Source of the DNA: Chiua virens | Lineage: Eukaryota > Basidiomycota > Agaricomycetes > Boletales > Boletaceae | Direction: 5' to 3' | NCBI GenBank assembly: GCA_019787685.1 | Contig: JAHNUO010000012.1 | Span: 930,001-994,000 of the forward strand | Length of the DNA: 64,000 nucleotides | Shown here: piece by piece, positions 22,311-31,957 of the stretch | Layout of the letters: each line of letters starts with the position of its first letter | How positions within the stretch are numbered: the first letter of the stretch is position 1 | Notes under the pieces: model-generated | What the model saw: the letters and a program-made list of their open reading frames with translations, nothing else | Told to the model about the DNA's origin: nothing | The model's database searches: none | Made by a program: the position numbers and the translations under genes

Positions 22311-23543
22311 CATGGCACCTTGTTGCCTATGACAGCCACTCTATGACCCCAGAGGAACGGAATTACCCAATTGCTGACAAAGAAATGTTATCAGTCATCC
22401 ACTCACTCGAACTATGGCACCACTATCTAAAAGGCACAAAACATGGATTTGAAATATGGAACGATCATCAAAACCTTACGTGGTTTATGACTCACCAAGA
22501 TCTTAATCGAAGGTAAGCAAGATGGGCACAATACCTATTACATTTTAACTTTACTTGGCACCACAAGGCAGGTGTTACTATGGGAAAAGCAAACACTTTG
22601 AGCAGGAGGGAGGACCACATGATCAGTATTGAAGATAATAACAAGGAAATACTTCTCATGGACCCTGAGAAAATCAGATCAGCCGTCACTCTCCTATACA
22701 ACAGAGACAAATTCCTCTCGTCTGTTCAACATGAAACTATGAAACTATCCCCAAATGCCATGAAACACCTCCTATCTATTGGTTATTCAGTTAAGGATGC
22801 CTTCCTTAGAAAGGGGGGTAAGATCTTCATTCCAGACAAATTGAGACCCAAAGCTATTTTGATATTTCATGACACACCTGAAGCCAGACATCCCAGTTAT
22901 CACAAAACTCTCAAATTTTTATCACAAAACTATATATGGCCTCAAATGAAGGAAAATGTGAAAACATACATGTGTCTCACTGTGAAAGATGTGCTTGGTT
23001 CAAGGGATCTAACCAGAAAATAGCAGGTCTCCTGCAACCCTTAGAAACCCCTAACGCACCTTGGGAAGATATCTCAGCAGATTTCATCACTGATCTCTCA
23101 CTTTCACACTCCTATGATTTCATTCTCACGGTTGTGGACTGCTTCTCCAAAGAAGTTGAATTCATCCCCTGCCACAAAATGTGTACATCTATGGATCTTG
23201 CTAAATTATACCTCTCACACATCTGGAAGCATCATGGCCTCCTTACTTCCATCATATCAGATAGAGGACCACAATTCACTTCTCAGCTTATGAGAGACAT
23301 ATGCTCAGGGTTGAAAATTACACCCAAATTAAGCACTGCTCATCACCTGCAAACCAACGGACAATCAGAGCAAATGAATCAGGAAGTTCAACAATATCTT
23401 TGCATGTTCTGTGCAGAGAAGGTCGCTACTTGGTCCAACTAGCTACCCCTAGCCCAGTTCTTATACAACAGCAAAAAGAACACCACTACAAAACATTCCC
23501 CTTTCAAAATCACACACTCTTATGTCCCTAGGATGGGAATTAT
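22311..23543 (+). pseudogene. Gy-A, right part: RNase H and integrase
   Basis: This continues pol from 8827 through the catgg duplication. RNase H reads YPIADKEMLSVIHSLELWHH with a stop after QDLNRR (about 22515). The linker and integrase HHCC region follow at 22580-23023. From 22936 in the next frame, the integrase core keeps the first Asp (ISADFITDLSL), the second (SDRGPQFTSQL), and the Glu of NGQSEQMNQEV, so all three acidic catalytic residues are present in this copy. A frameshift near 23440 precedes the Gy-E boundary at 23543, in the middle of the RMGII motif. Confidence 0.85.
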
Positions 23544-25937
23544 TGTTAGAGACTGTGCGACTCGGAGGTAGCCAACTCCAGATCTCCAGAGTTGTAGCGT
23601 CTGACGGGACTTGGCTTCACCGTATGTGGTGCGCCCTTGTCACAGTCTGTCCCTATATTTCAGACGTGCAGAGAACGGAGGTAGATATATGACAGTATTC
23701 CCCTTTTAGGCCTGAACCCTTGAAGGCCTTTAGTGAGGAACAATAGTCAAGCGGAGTCAAAGCGCGAACAAAGTGCGGGTGGAGGTGACAGATGTGTGGA
23801 GTTTGAATTCGAAGTGTGGGTGATGTGTTCTGTATATATGTCCGGCGGATGGCTGTTTCATTCCTTAACCATTAATTCCAACCATGTCTGATATCAGCAA
23901 CATCAAGGAGTGGGACAACGCGCGTCTCAAGGAATGTGACAATGACAGCAACGAGCTGTTCAATGCGAAGGCGACGGAGCGGCAACGATGGATGAAGGTG
24001 TGGAGGAAAGCAGAGGAGTGGAGGAAGGTGGAGAAAGCTGAGAAGGCGCGCAAGGCTGAAGAGGCAAGGCACGAGGCAGAGGAGGCAGAGAAAGCGAGGA
24101 GGGCTGTGGAGGAGTGCGAGGCGCGAGAGGTCGAGGAGGCCAAGAAAAGGGTAAGTGGTTCACAACGTCTGGCTTCTGGAGCTGACGGAGTTACTAGGCC
24201 AAGGAGGTCCATGCGGAGCAGAGTGCTCCCAAGGAGAAGGGCAAGGAGAAGGCGCGAGGGTCGGAGTGGGAGGTATGCACTAGGTGCGAGGACCGAGGCC
24301 TGGAGTGTGTGCTGGGCACAGGGAGAAAGTCAATGGCTTGCAAGCCTTGTCAAGACGCCAAGGTGAAGTGCGAGAGGCCTGGAGAGGAGGTGATGGAGAA
24401 GAAGGTGCGCTGGAGGAAACGGGTGGAGGATTCGGAGGAGGTGCCAAAGTCAAAGAAAAAGGCAAGGACCAAGTTGTTGTCCGCTGGTCCAAGCGGGGCT
24501 CAGGGCTCGTCTCTCCCGGAGACATTCATGCAGGCAGTGGAGTCGTGGGCAGGAGTTGCAAAGCAGATGACGGAGGCTGTGAGGGATCTCCAAGCGGCGA
24601 TGAGGTCACAAAACAGGCATCTGGATTACCAGAACGCTCTGTTATCGAGGCTCATGGAGCTGAAGGTGGAGGAGGTGTACAGAGCGAAGTCGGGGGAGTC
24701 GGATGTCGAGGATGTTGATGCGGAGGTGGGCGAAAAGGAGCTCACGGAGATGGGCATGGAGGTGGAGATGGGTAACTTGGCGGATGTGGAGGGAGAAGTA
24801 GAATAGAACAGAATGTACTTATGAAGTTGCAAAAAGCAACAAGATACGATTCTCGGAGGAAAACAGAGTGAGCGGAGATGGAAGTGTGGGGAACGGGAGG
24901 TCCATATCCCCCTCTTAGGCTAGACGTCCCAGCATCTAGCAGCAGAGGTGGGCAGAGGAAGTTCAGGGTATGAAGGAGGAGGGATGTGAGTGCCTTTCAA
25001 AGTAATCCAGGAAAGAACAGTATACATCGCTGAGGTTCCATGGGTTTTCGATGTCGAGCAAGGAGGGATGACCGGAGTAACCTAGAGGATCGGAGTAGTA
25101 GCCGGAGTTGCCAGAGGGAACACCCAAAGGCGCAGAGTCGAGCTCATATGTGTTGGCGTCCATGTTCAGGTGAACAGAAAAAGTTACTGTCCATAACTCG
25201 TCACTCAACAGAGTGTTAGTGAGTGGATCAGTGGTATCCAAGAATCAAGAGAACAGGGGGACCCAACAGAGGTGCACGGAGTGCAGTCGGAGTGATCGTA
25301 GGGTAAGGTCGGAGGAGTTATGAGGAGGTCGGGGTAATGGAGATGAGAGTTGGGGTAAACAGAGTTCTGAGGAGTGGAGGGGTAGGGAGTATTGAGGTGA
25401 AGAATCATGTCCTCAAACTCTCTCGGGGTGACAAGAAGAAGGGAGGTAACAACATGAACTGAAGTTCATGAGGTCCAGAGTGTCGAAAAGACTGGATGCA
25501 TTGATTCTGGGTATACTCCTTGTTGTGCAGTAGAAGGTAACATTCCTTCATAATACATGGAGTCAGGGGTCGGAGGCTTAGTCGGTGTTCTCGGAGGAGG
25601 ATGCCAGAGTTGCTTGCATATGGGGCTTCGCAGAGCGAGAAGTGGACTTGGGGCAGTCCTTAGCCTTATGTCCTGGGAGGCCACAGAACATACATAGGAA
25701 GAGGTCGAAACATCTCTGACGTTCGACGGAGGTGAGTTTACCATCTTCACCGAGTGGTGATTCAGGTTCTTGGGGTGTGGAGGTAGACTCGACGGAGTTT
25801 CAGAGTCATATTCTTGGTCAGATTTGGAGATAGGAGGTGATGCAGATGCGGAGTTTCTGGAGGATTGCACGGAGGCACGATTAATCTTGGAGTTGCGCTC
25901 CCAATGACGAGCATTGATAGCTTGTGCCATGTAATGC
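23544..25937 (-). mobile_element. Gy-E: partial minus-strand LTR element inserted in Gy-A
   Basis: The left edge is a sharp LTR terminus: TGTTAGAGAC at 23544 is the reverse complement of the LTR-II 3' end. About 150 bp of LTR-II homology follow. It interrupts Gy-A integrase at the codon where Gy-C reads gaattat-accacac. The right edge at about 25937 joins the chromodomain of Gy-A. About 430 bp of Gy-A pol and the far LTR of Gy-E are missing, so a deletion removed that side and no TSD remains. Gy-E contains a gag relic on the minus strand and an intact spliced gene on the plus strand. Its CpG content is much higher than that of its surroundings, so it is probably a young arrival. Confidence 0.7.
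23884..24806 (+). CDS. Zn2Cys6 / coiled-coil protein carried antisense in Gy-E
   Basis: Two exons, 23884-24150 and 24198-24806, give a 291-residue protein. The 47-bp intron has GTAAGT, a CTGAC branch site and TAG, and splices in frame between codons 89 and 90. Residues 1-110 are an almost uninterrupted charged helix (KAEEWRKVEKAEKARKAEEA). Residues 116-147 hold six cysteines spaced CX2CX6CX10CX2CX6C, the spacing of fungal Zn(II)2Cys6 DNA-binding clusters, and an acidic tail follows. A TATA-like motif (tatatatg) lies about 50 bp upstream. Similar charged-helix plus Cys6 proteins are common in Agaricomycete genomes near LTR elements (from memory). Whether this one encodes an element regulator, a gag-like protein or a captured transcription factor is open. 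Confidence 0.75.
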
Positions 25938-25939
25938 AT
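25466..25939 (-). pseudogene. Gy-E gag fragment with zinc knuckle
   Basis: The minus-strand frame starts near the right edge (MAQAINARHWERNSKINRAS), then Ser/Pro-rich linker. In the next frame (about 25655-25700) it reads MFCGLPGHKAKDCPKS, a CX2CX4HX4C zinc knuckle. The change of frame between the two parts shows an indel. The segment 24960-25465 continues in minus-strand frames rich in Pro, Ser and Tyr without known motifs. It is a 5'-truncated gag. Confidence 0.6.
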
Positions 25940-26219
25940 GAAGGTTCACCACTTGGAATATCTCATCCACTGGAAAGGTTACAAAGAAGACAAAAGAACA
26001 TGAGAACCCCTAAAGAATCTCAAATGCTCAGGAGTTAATCACTGACTTTCACAAAGCGCATCCTGAAGCCCCACAATGTCTAAAAGTGATCTTTATGGAA
26101 TGTAATTCCATGTTCTGAAATTATGAAAATCAAACTCAATCTGCAGATGAGGATAGTCTCCATTGTCTCAATTATGACATTATAGATCATCTGGAGTCTG
26201 ATCATCAGACAGGGGATAG
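25940..26219 (+). pseudogene. Gy-A chromodomain and 3' tail
   Basis: This resumes Gy-A after Gy-E: HHLEYLIHWKGYKEDK and the EPLKNLK segment, then the family's conserved tail (FHVLKL-like, with stops) and the polypurine tract acaggggatag directly before the LTR at 26220. Stops within the chromodomain (for example after KEDKRT) mark it as dead. Confidence 0.8.
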
Positions 26220-26653
26220 TGTTATGATCTCAATGTTTCATCCCTCTACAGATTATACTTTCAATCTTTTCTAAGTCTAACACCTCATGTCAAGGCTGTC
26301 CACAGGATCATATCCTATTGGCTGCCACATAAACATAGCATTTTCCCACAGCCATGCTTCTTATGACTCAATTCCTACATGTGTATTCACATGTTACTCA
26401 TCATGACTCATAACCCGCCAGATATCTTTGCAAGGCTATGTTTCTTATCTATGACTCATTCCTTATTGTCCAATCACATTGTAGCATAGTTCATACTCAG
26501 ATTAGAACTCCGACATCCATGTAGTATATAAACCCCATGAATCAATACCAGAGGACTCTAACAAAGTTCTCTTGGAGTTTTCACCTCTTTGATTGAACAC
26601 CTCTCTCATCCACTTCACAACCACTAGTTCAGTCTTTGTTCTAGGTTGTTTCA
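26220..26653 (+). repeat. Gy-A 3' LTR (LTR-III)
   Basis: It runs 434 bp from TGTTATGATCTC to AGGTTGTTTCA with TATA tatataaa near 26525. It directly abuts the integrase of Gy-F on the other strand (ggttgcagaagtcc at 26654), so Gy-A was itself inserted in Gy-F. Confidence 0.88.
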
Positions 26654-27935
26654 GGTTGCAGAAGTCCTGCTGTTTTCTGATTAGAACCCTTGAAGCGTGC
26701 ACATCTTTCACAATGTGAGACATAAGTTCTGACTTCTTCATTCATGTGCAGCCAAACATAGATGCAAGAGAGAAGTTCTAGGGTTTTGTCATAACTGGGA
26801 TGTCCGGCTTTGGGTGTGTTATGAAACATAGTAATAGATTTTGTGTGTAAGGTGTCAGGAATGAAGATTCTACCCCCCTTTCTAAGGAAGGTGTCCTTAA
26901 CTGAGTATTCAATAAATAGGGGATGTTTCATGGCATTAGGTGATAATTTCATAGTTTCGTGCTGTACATCAGAGAGAAATTGGTTGCTGTTGTAAAGGAA
27001 AGTGATTGCTGATCTGATCTTAGATGGAACTATGAGAAGAATTCCTTTATTGTTATCTTTGATTCCAATCATGTGGTCTTCTCATTTGCTTAAAGCATCT
27101 GCTTTTCCCATAGTTACACCTGCCTTGTGGTGCCAAGTGATGTCAAAGTGTGAGAGATACTGTGCCCATCTTGCTTGTCTTCGGTTAAGGTCTTGGCATG
27201 TCATAAACCACACAAGGTTTTGGTGATCATTCCATATTTCAAATTCATGTTTTGCACCTTCTAGATAGTGGTGCCATAGGTTGAGTGAATGGATGACCAA
27301 GAGCATTTCTTTATTGGTTATTGGGTAATTCTGTTTCTCTGGGGTCATAGAGTGGCTGTTGTAAGTGACAGGGTACCATAGTCCTTCTTTCTCTAAAGAT
27401 ATAACTGCTCCTGTTGCAAAATCTGATTCTAAGCAATATTTGGCATTCTGATCCGGATAAGCAAGGATAGGGGCTGTCGTAAATGCCTTTTTAAGCATGG
27501 TAAAGGCTTCATCACAAGTGAAGGTCTATTCAAATTTCTGATCCTTTTTAATAAGGTCATGTAATGGTTGAGCTATTTTTCCATAATCTTTAATGAATCT
27601 GTGATAGAAGTTGACAAGTCCAAGGAAACTTCTGATATGTTTGACTGATGTGGGGGTTGGCCATTTGGCTACTGCTTTGGTTTTATCATTATTCATTTTA
27701 ATTCCATCAGTTCCCACAATCATTCCAAGAAAGTCCACTTCTTTTATGTGGAAGAAACATTGTTCTGGTTTTACATATAGGTTGTTATCCTGGAGGCGTT
27801 TGAGTACTTTGAGTATAATTTTATCATGTTCTTCATAATTGTTGGTGTTCATGAATATCATAAGGTCATTGATGTAGACCACAATGACACCATTCATATC
27901 AGCAAACATTTCATTCATCATAGTTTGGAATGTGG
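26654..27935 (-). pseudogene. Gy-F: gypsy pol relic (RT, RNase H, integrase finger)
   Basis: Read leftwards: RT palm from 27921 (MMNEMFADMNGVIVVYINDL), where the YxDD box is YIND, with the first catalytic Asp changed to Asn. Then the thumb/connection (DFLGMIVGTDGIKMNN), RNase H (27082-27498, YPITNKEMLLVIHSLNLWHH) and the integrase HHCC finger (26641-27072, SHCERCARFKGSNQKTAG). It stops where the LTR of Gy-A begins. The family is the same as Gy-A/C/D. The upstream half of RT and everything before it are replaced by unrelated sequence at about 27936. Confidence 0.85.
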
Positions 27936-29760
27936 CTGGGCCTGGGTGTCATTGGGAACAATGTTATCATCACCATTACCTTCATTGACATTGATATCAA
28001 TAAACTCGGTTTTCTCTGCACCATCATAGTACCATATAGGGACACAGCAACTTTGATTCTTCCTGGTTCTTGCTGTTGCAGCAGGAACCATGGAAGGTTC
28101 TGGGGGTCTGGGCCTAGTTGGGATGTCAGGCTGGGAAGGATCATCAGTTGTGTCCAGAGGAGTGGGGTAATGGTCCAGTTGGTGAGTACCACTAGTAGCC
28201 ATTAGAAATTGGATGTCAGATCGCATTGCTGAAAAGGCAGTAAGCATTTCTGAGCCAGTCTTATATATGGCACATGTGTAGCTTACTGGGAAAAACTTTG
28301 GTGACCATGGAAGATGACCCTTACTGAGTCACTCATACCTCAATCCTTGATCAAGCGATCATCACTCTAGTTGTGATGGGTTCAGATGGAAGCAAATGAC
28401 TAATATGAAAATGAGTCAAAAATCACATTATCACATCACACATGTACTACAAGGTGTAAACAGGGGTGGGTGGCAGACAAACAAAGAAACCTGCAAGAAA
28501 AAACATGTTACTTTATATTTCAGTGATCTGCTATGGTCATCCAATAGCTCCTGCTGGTCAGATCTGTCCCCTGATGGTGGCTGCAATGCAGCAGACAAAT
28601 TGAGACAATGCCAGTGTGAGTACTAAGTGAGTCCAGATTCCAAGCAAAAAACCAACTGATTGGAGTGGTTGAGTCATAGAGCTTGATTGTGGGATCCTGG
28701 CCTGTTTACAGCATAGCATGCATGTGCTCTTTGAAATGGTGACTGAGAAAAGGGTCTGTTATGGAGTTGGAACATTTACATACTGGTGAGAAAATGATAT
28801 GTGAAAATATTCAACAGATGATATATGTTATGTCAGCATGATTGTTGGAATGATTCTTGTTGCTTGTGCCTTTTTCGTGAAGATTCATGGATGGGGTCCT
28901 CTTCTCACTATAGGGTATATGTACCGTCAGATTGGCAAAGGGGGGCAAGGCATACAATCCATATGAGGTGACAGTCAGAACTCTGCCATTAGTCACCAAA
29001 ATAGACATCAGGCAGATGATGTATGGTCATATGGCCAACTATATCTTCTCACTAAGATGCACACAGATGGGTCTTTGACCCATTGGGTCACATTGGATGT
29101 ACAAGCATGCTGTCATTGGTGGCATTGACCCATTTCATTATCCATAGGATATAGAGGACATGGACAAGCTGGGGCAAAAGAAATGTGAAAAGCAGTTGGA
29201 GGTGTGGTTTGCACATTGCCATCCCCAGCATCCTTAGTGTCACCTCCAACACCTCCCAGCATTGAGGTTAGAAGGGATTTTACCAGCTCATTACCCCCAA
29301 TTACTGGTGCATGCAATAGCCTAAGAGGCTCATTTGGCCTTTCTCTTATTTTCTTTCCTCAGGCATTGTCGACCAAAACCTCTGCCAACACAGTCTACCT
29401 TGAGTAGCCAGCATTCACCCTACAGTCCCGAGCAGTTGTCAAACTTGAAGTCATGTGCCCAACTCATAACTCACCTGTGTGTGTATCTCAAGTATCCCCC
29501 CTCTCCCGGTTTGACTGTGAGGCTGCCCCACTTCATAGCATACACTCTTCACAGAAGGAAGCCCTGTTCTTTGGTAGCCTTTGCTGCTTCAGTACCCCTC
29601 TAGTGTCTCAAGGCTCAATTTCTGACCACTTGGAGTTCAAGAACATGACTCAGAAGGATTTCATTGGCCTTGGTCCCTATCCTACATAGTACATACATTC
29701 CATCATCAATAAAGAAGTCCACCCCACTACCCTCTGTGAACCCCTTTCAACTTTGTCGCC
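27936..29760. other. Unidentified, gene-poor sequence
   Basis: Next to the Gy-F break a minus-strand frame (27918-28247, MLTAFSAMRSDIQFLMATSG, Pro/Thr/Asp-rich) looks like a truncated low-complexity protein of unknown family, possibly another gag start. From 28260 to 29760 I see no gene, repeat end or tandem array. The stretch is CpG-poor and full of short chance ORFs. Confidence 0.3.
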
Positions 29761-31443
29761 ATGTCAAGCCCATTGCTGTCACATGGCCAGCAGTATCTAT
29801 CTTTGCCCAAGCCAGTTTCCCCACTACCTTCCAACTCTCCTGCAGCCTATACAACCCCTCCTACAACCCCTGACACCACTTCCCCACCATACTCCCCATT
29901 GCCGCCCCCAGCATCATCAGCATCCCCTCCAACACCTCTCAGTCTCAAGGATCATACCACAAAGATCATATCAGCATCATCGTCTCCTGGGCTCACAAAA
30001 GCTGAGGCTGTCTTCATTGTGCATTCAAAAAGAAGGAATTTCATCTTCACATCACCAGTCATCTGGTAAATCCATACTATGTCATTTTATTCACCTAGAA
30101 TCACTGTCTTGATGTCAATTATTTGTATTGTTGCCTCTGACTATTAGCTCTGATTACCCTCCACTATTTAAGAACATATCTGTACTATTCACCCACTCAT
30201 AGCTTCACTAGATAGTTGCTGTATATTACAAGTATTTATAACCAAGTTAAATTAACAATGGCCTAGTATTGCAACTGTGGCAGTGATGTGATCAGTGGAT
30301 CATGTGCCTAAATCCATAGAGGAACCAGTCAGCATGTAAAGTACATAGAAATCTGAACATGTTCCCATGCAAGAATACCTTGCTTCTCTGGAGATGCCTT
30401 CAACCCCATGCACACCCTCTGTGATGTGTATCAACTGTGTAGATGAAAGATATACCTTGGGAGAAATCCTTGGTGCAGGCTCACATGGTATGTACTATGA
30501 TATGTCAATGTCAGTTGATCCTCATTGTCCAATTCCATTCTCAGCCACTGTATATTGTGCACATGATCTCATCAGTGGCCAGGATGTCGCAGTTAAACTT
30601 GAACATTGCACTCAGGACCCTTCCTCCCTGGAACACAAGTGCCACATTTTGAAGAAACTTCAAGGAGCCATTGGATTCCCTTAACCCATCTTTTTTGGTA
30701 GAGAATCATCATACTGCACCCTTGTCCTGGATAATGTGGTGGCATCCCTATGTGATGTACTCATTTTGCAGGGTGGCCATCTCAATCTGGACATTGTTCT
30801 TGTTGTGGGATATTAGTTCATGAGTCTCTAATGTCCATTAAAGTGTTCAACATGCTGACTGCTTCCTTGACAGGTATGTAGACTTGAACATTTACATTCA
30901 TGCAACTACATCCACCATGACATCAAGCTGCAAAACATCTTAATTCAGCATAATGCCTCAAATTATACTGTCTTTCTTATTGATTTTGGCATCACATCCC
31001 AATATCGCAACTTCGCCACTCAAGCACATGTTCTGTACCAACAGGGCTGTCGTTTTGTCAGTGCCCCCTCATTTTCTTCGATCAATCATCACCTGGGAAT
31101 CCAATCAAGCCACCATGATGACCTTGAGTTGCTTACATACACATTGATCTATCTACTATGAGGGTCGCTCCCATGGTTTAGCAATATTCACCCTGCTTTT
31201 TCCAATGATGCAATACTGAAGCTAAAACAAAATACCACAGCTGATGCACTGTGTGACAACCTCTCTCACAAGTTTACCACACTGCTCCAGTACTCACACT
31301 CTTTCACCTACACGGCAAAACCCGATTACAACTACCTTTGGTCATTGCTCTACCATCATACTGACACATCCACAAACAGCAGCTGTCTTCACCATCTCAC
31401 AATAGACTTGAAGATATCTATGATGCCACAGTGGGTCTGGTGA
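29761..31443 (+). pseudogene. Casein kinase 1-like protein kinase pseudogene
   Basis: A Pro/Ser-rich first exon (29761-30069) may belong to it. The kinase domain starts near 30435: DERYTLGEILGAGSHG, an intron at about 30488-30541 (GTATGT...CTCAG), then VYCAHDLISGQDVAVKLE with the catalytic Lys. After two further interruptions come YIHHDIKLQNIL and LIDFGITSQY, then INHHLGIQSSHHDDLELL and GSLPWF, and finally KPDYNYLWSLL, an order and motif set typical of CK1. HRDIKPQN has become HHDIKLQN, and at least three stops are single transitions (CAA to TAA at 30682, CAG to TAG near 30814, TGG to TGA near 31159). A functional CK1 would phosphorylate Ser/Thr; this one cannot. Confidence 0.75.
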
Positions 31444-31957
31444 TCACACCAATCTCAATGGGACCCACAAACCACAAAAATATGTATTCTACCTGCAAAG
31501 ACAGTAATGCCAATGGACAAAGGTGAGTAATGTCCATTACTTTTACAAATCTCTGGTTGATTCATGTGCACCTAGGAGGAAAGCACAAAAATCTGCCCAG
31601 AAGCAAAATCTTCTCACTCCTTGACACAGCAGCAGACTGGCTCATGCTTGTTAATCATGTTGTTGGTGGATACTACATGGCATTGCCACATTTTTGCATG
31701 AACTATGGTGTATGTACCACTATGTAGGGAGTCTAGGAATACTACAGTCATGTAGCATATTTTTATTGTACTTCTAGCTGCTCTCAATGGTGGTGGCATG
31801 ACATTTCAGCTTCAAGCTGACTGGTCTGCCTAGCTGAGCTGAGTTGAGCCATGTGATGGTGGCTAATTATGACATCACCAGCCAAGTTGAGCCATAGCCA
31901 TGGAAAGCCACAGTCAGCTAATAACTAGCTGAGCCATGGCAACACTAATCCCAAGTT
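31444..31957. other. Unidentified spacer with agctgagccatgg-type repeats
   Basis: No gene was recognised. Between about 31800 and 31945 short GC-rich motifs (agctgagc, gagccatg, ggctaat) recur in both orientations, reminiscent of a small non-autonomous DNA transposon, but I could not fix its ends. Confidence 0.3.

Noticed and set aside
24309..24806. Separate gene starting at 24309
   Set aside because: Its start is a GTG in the middle of a frame that joins in phase to exon 1 through a clear 47-bp intron, and the Cys6 pattern needs both sides.
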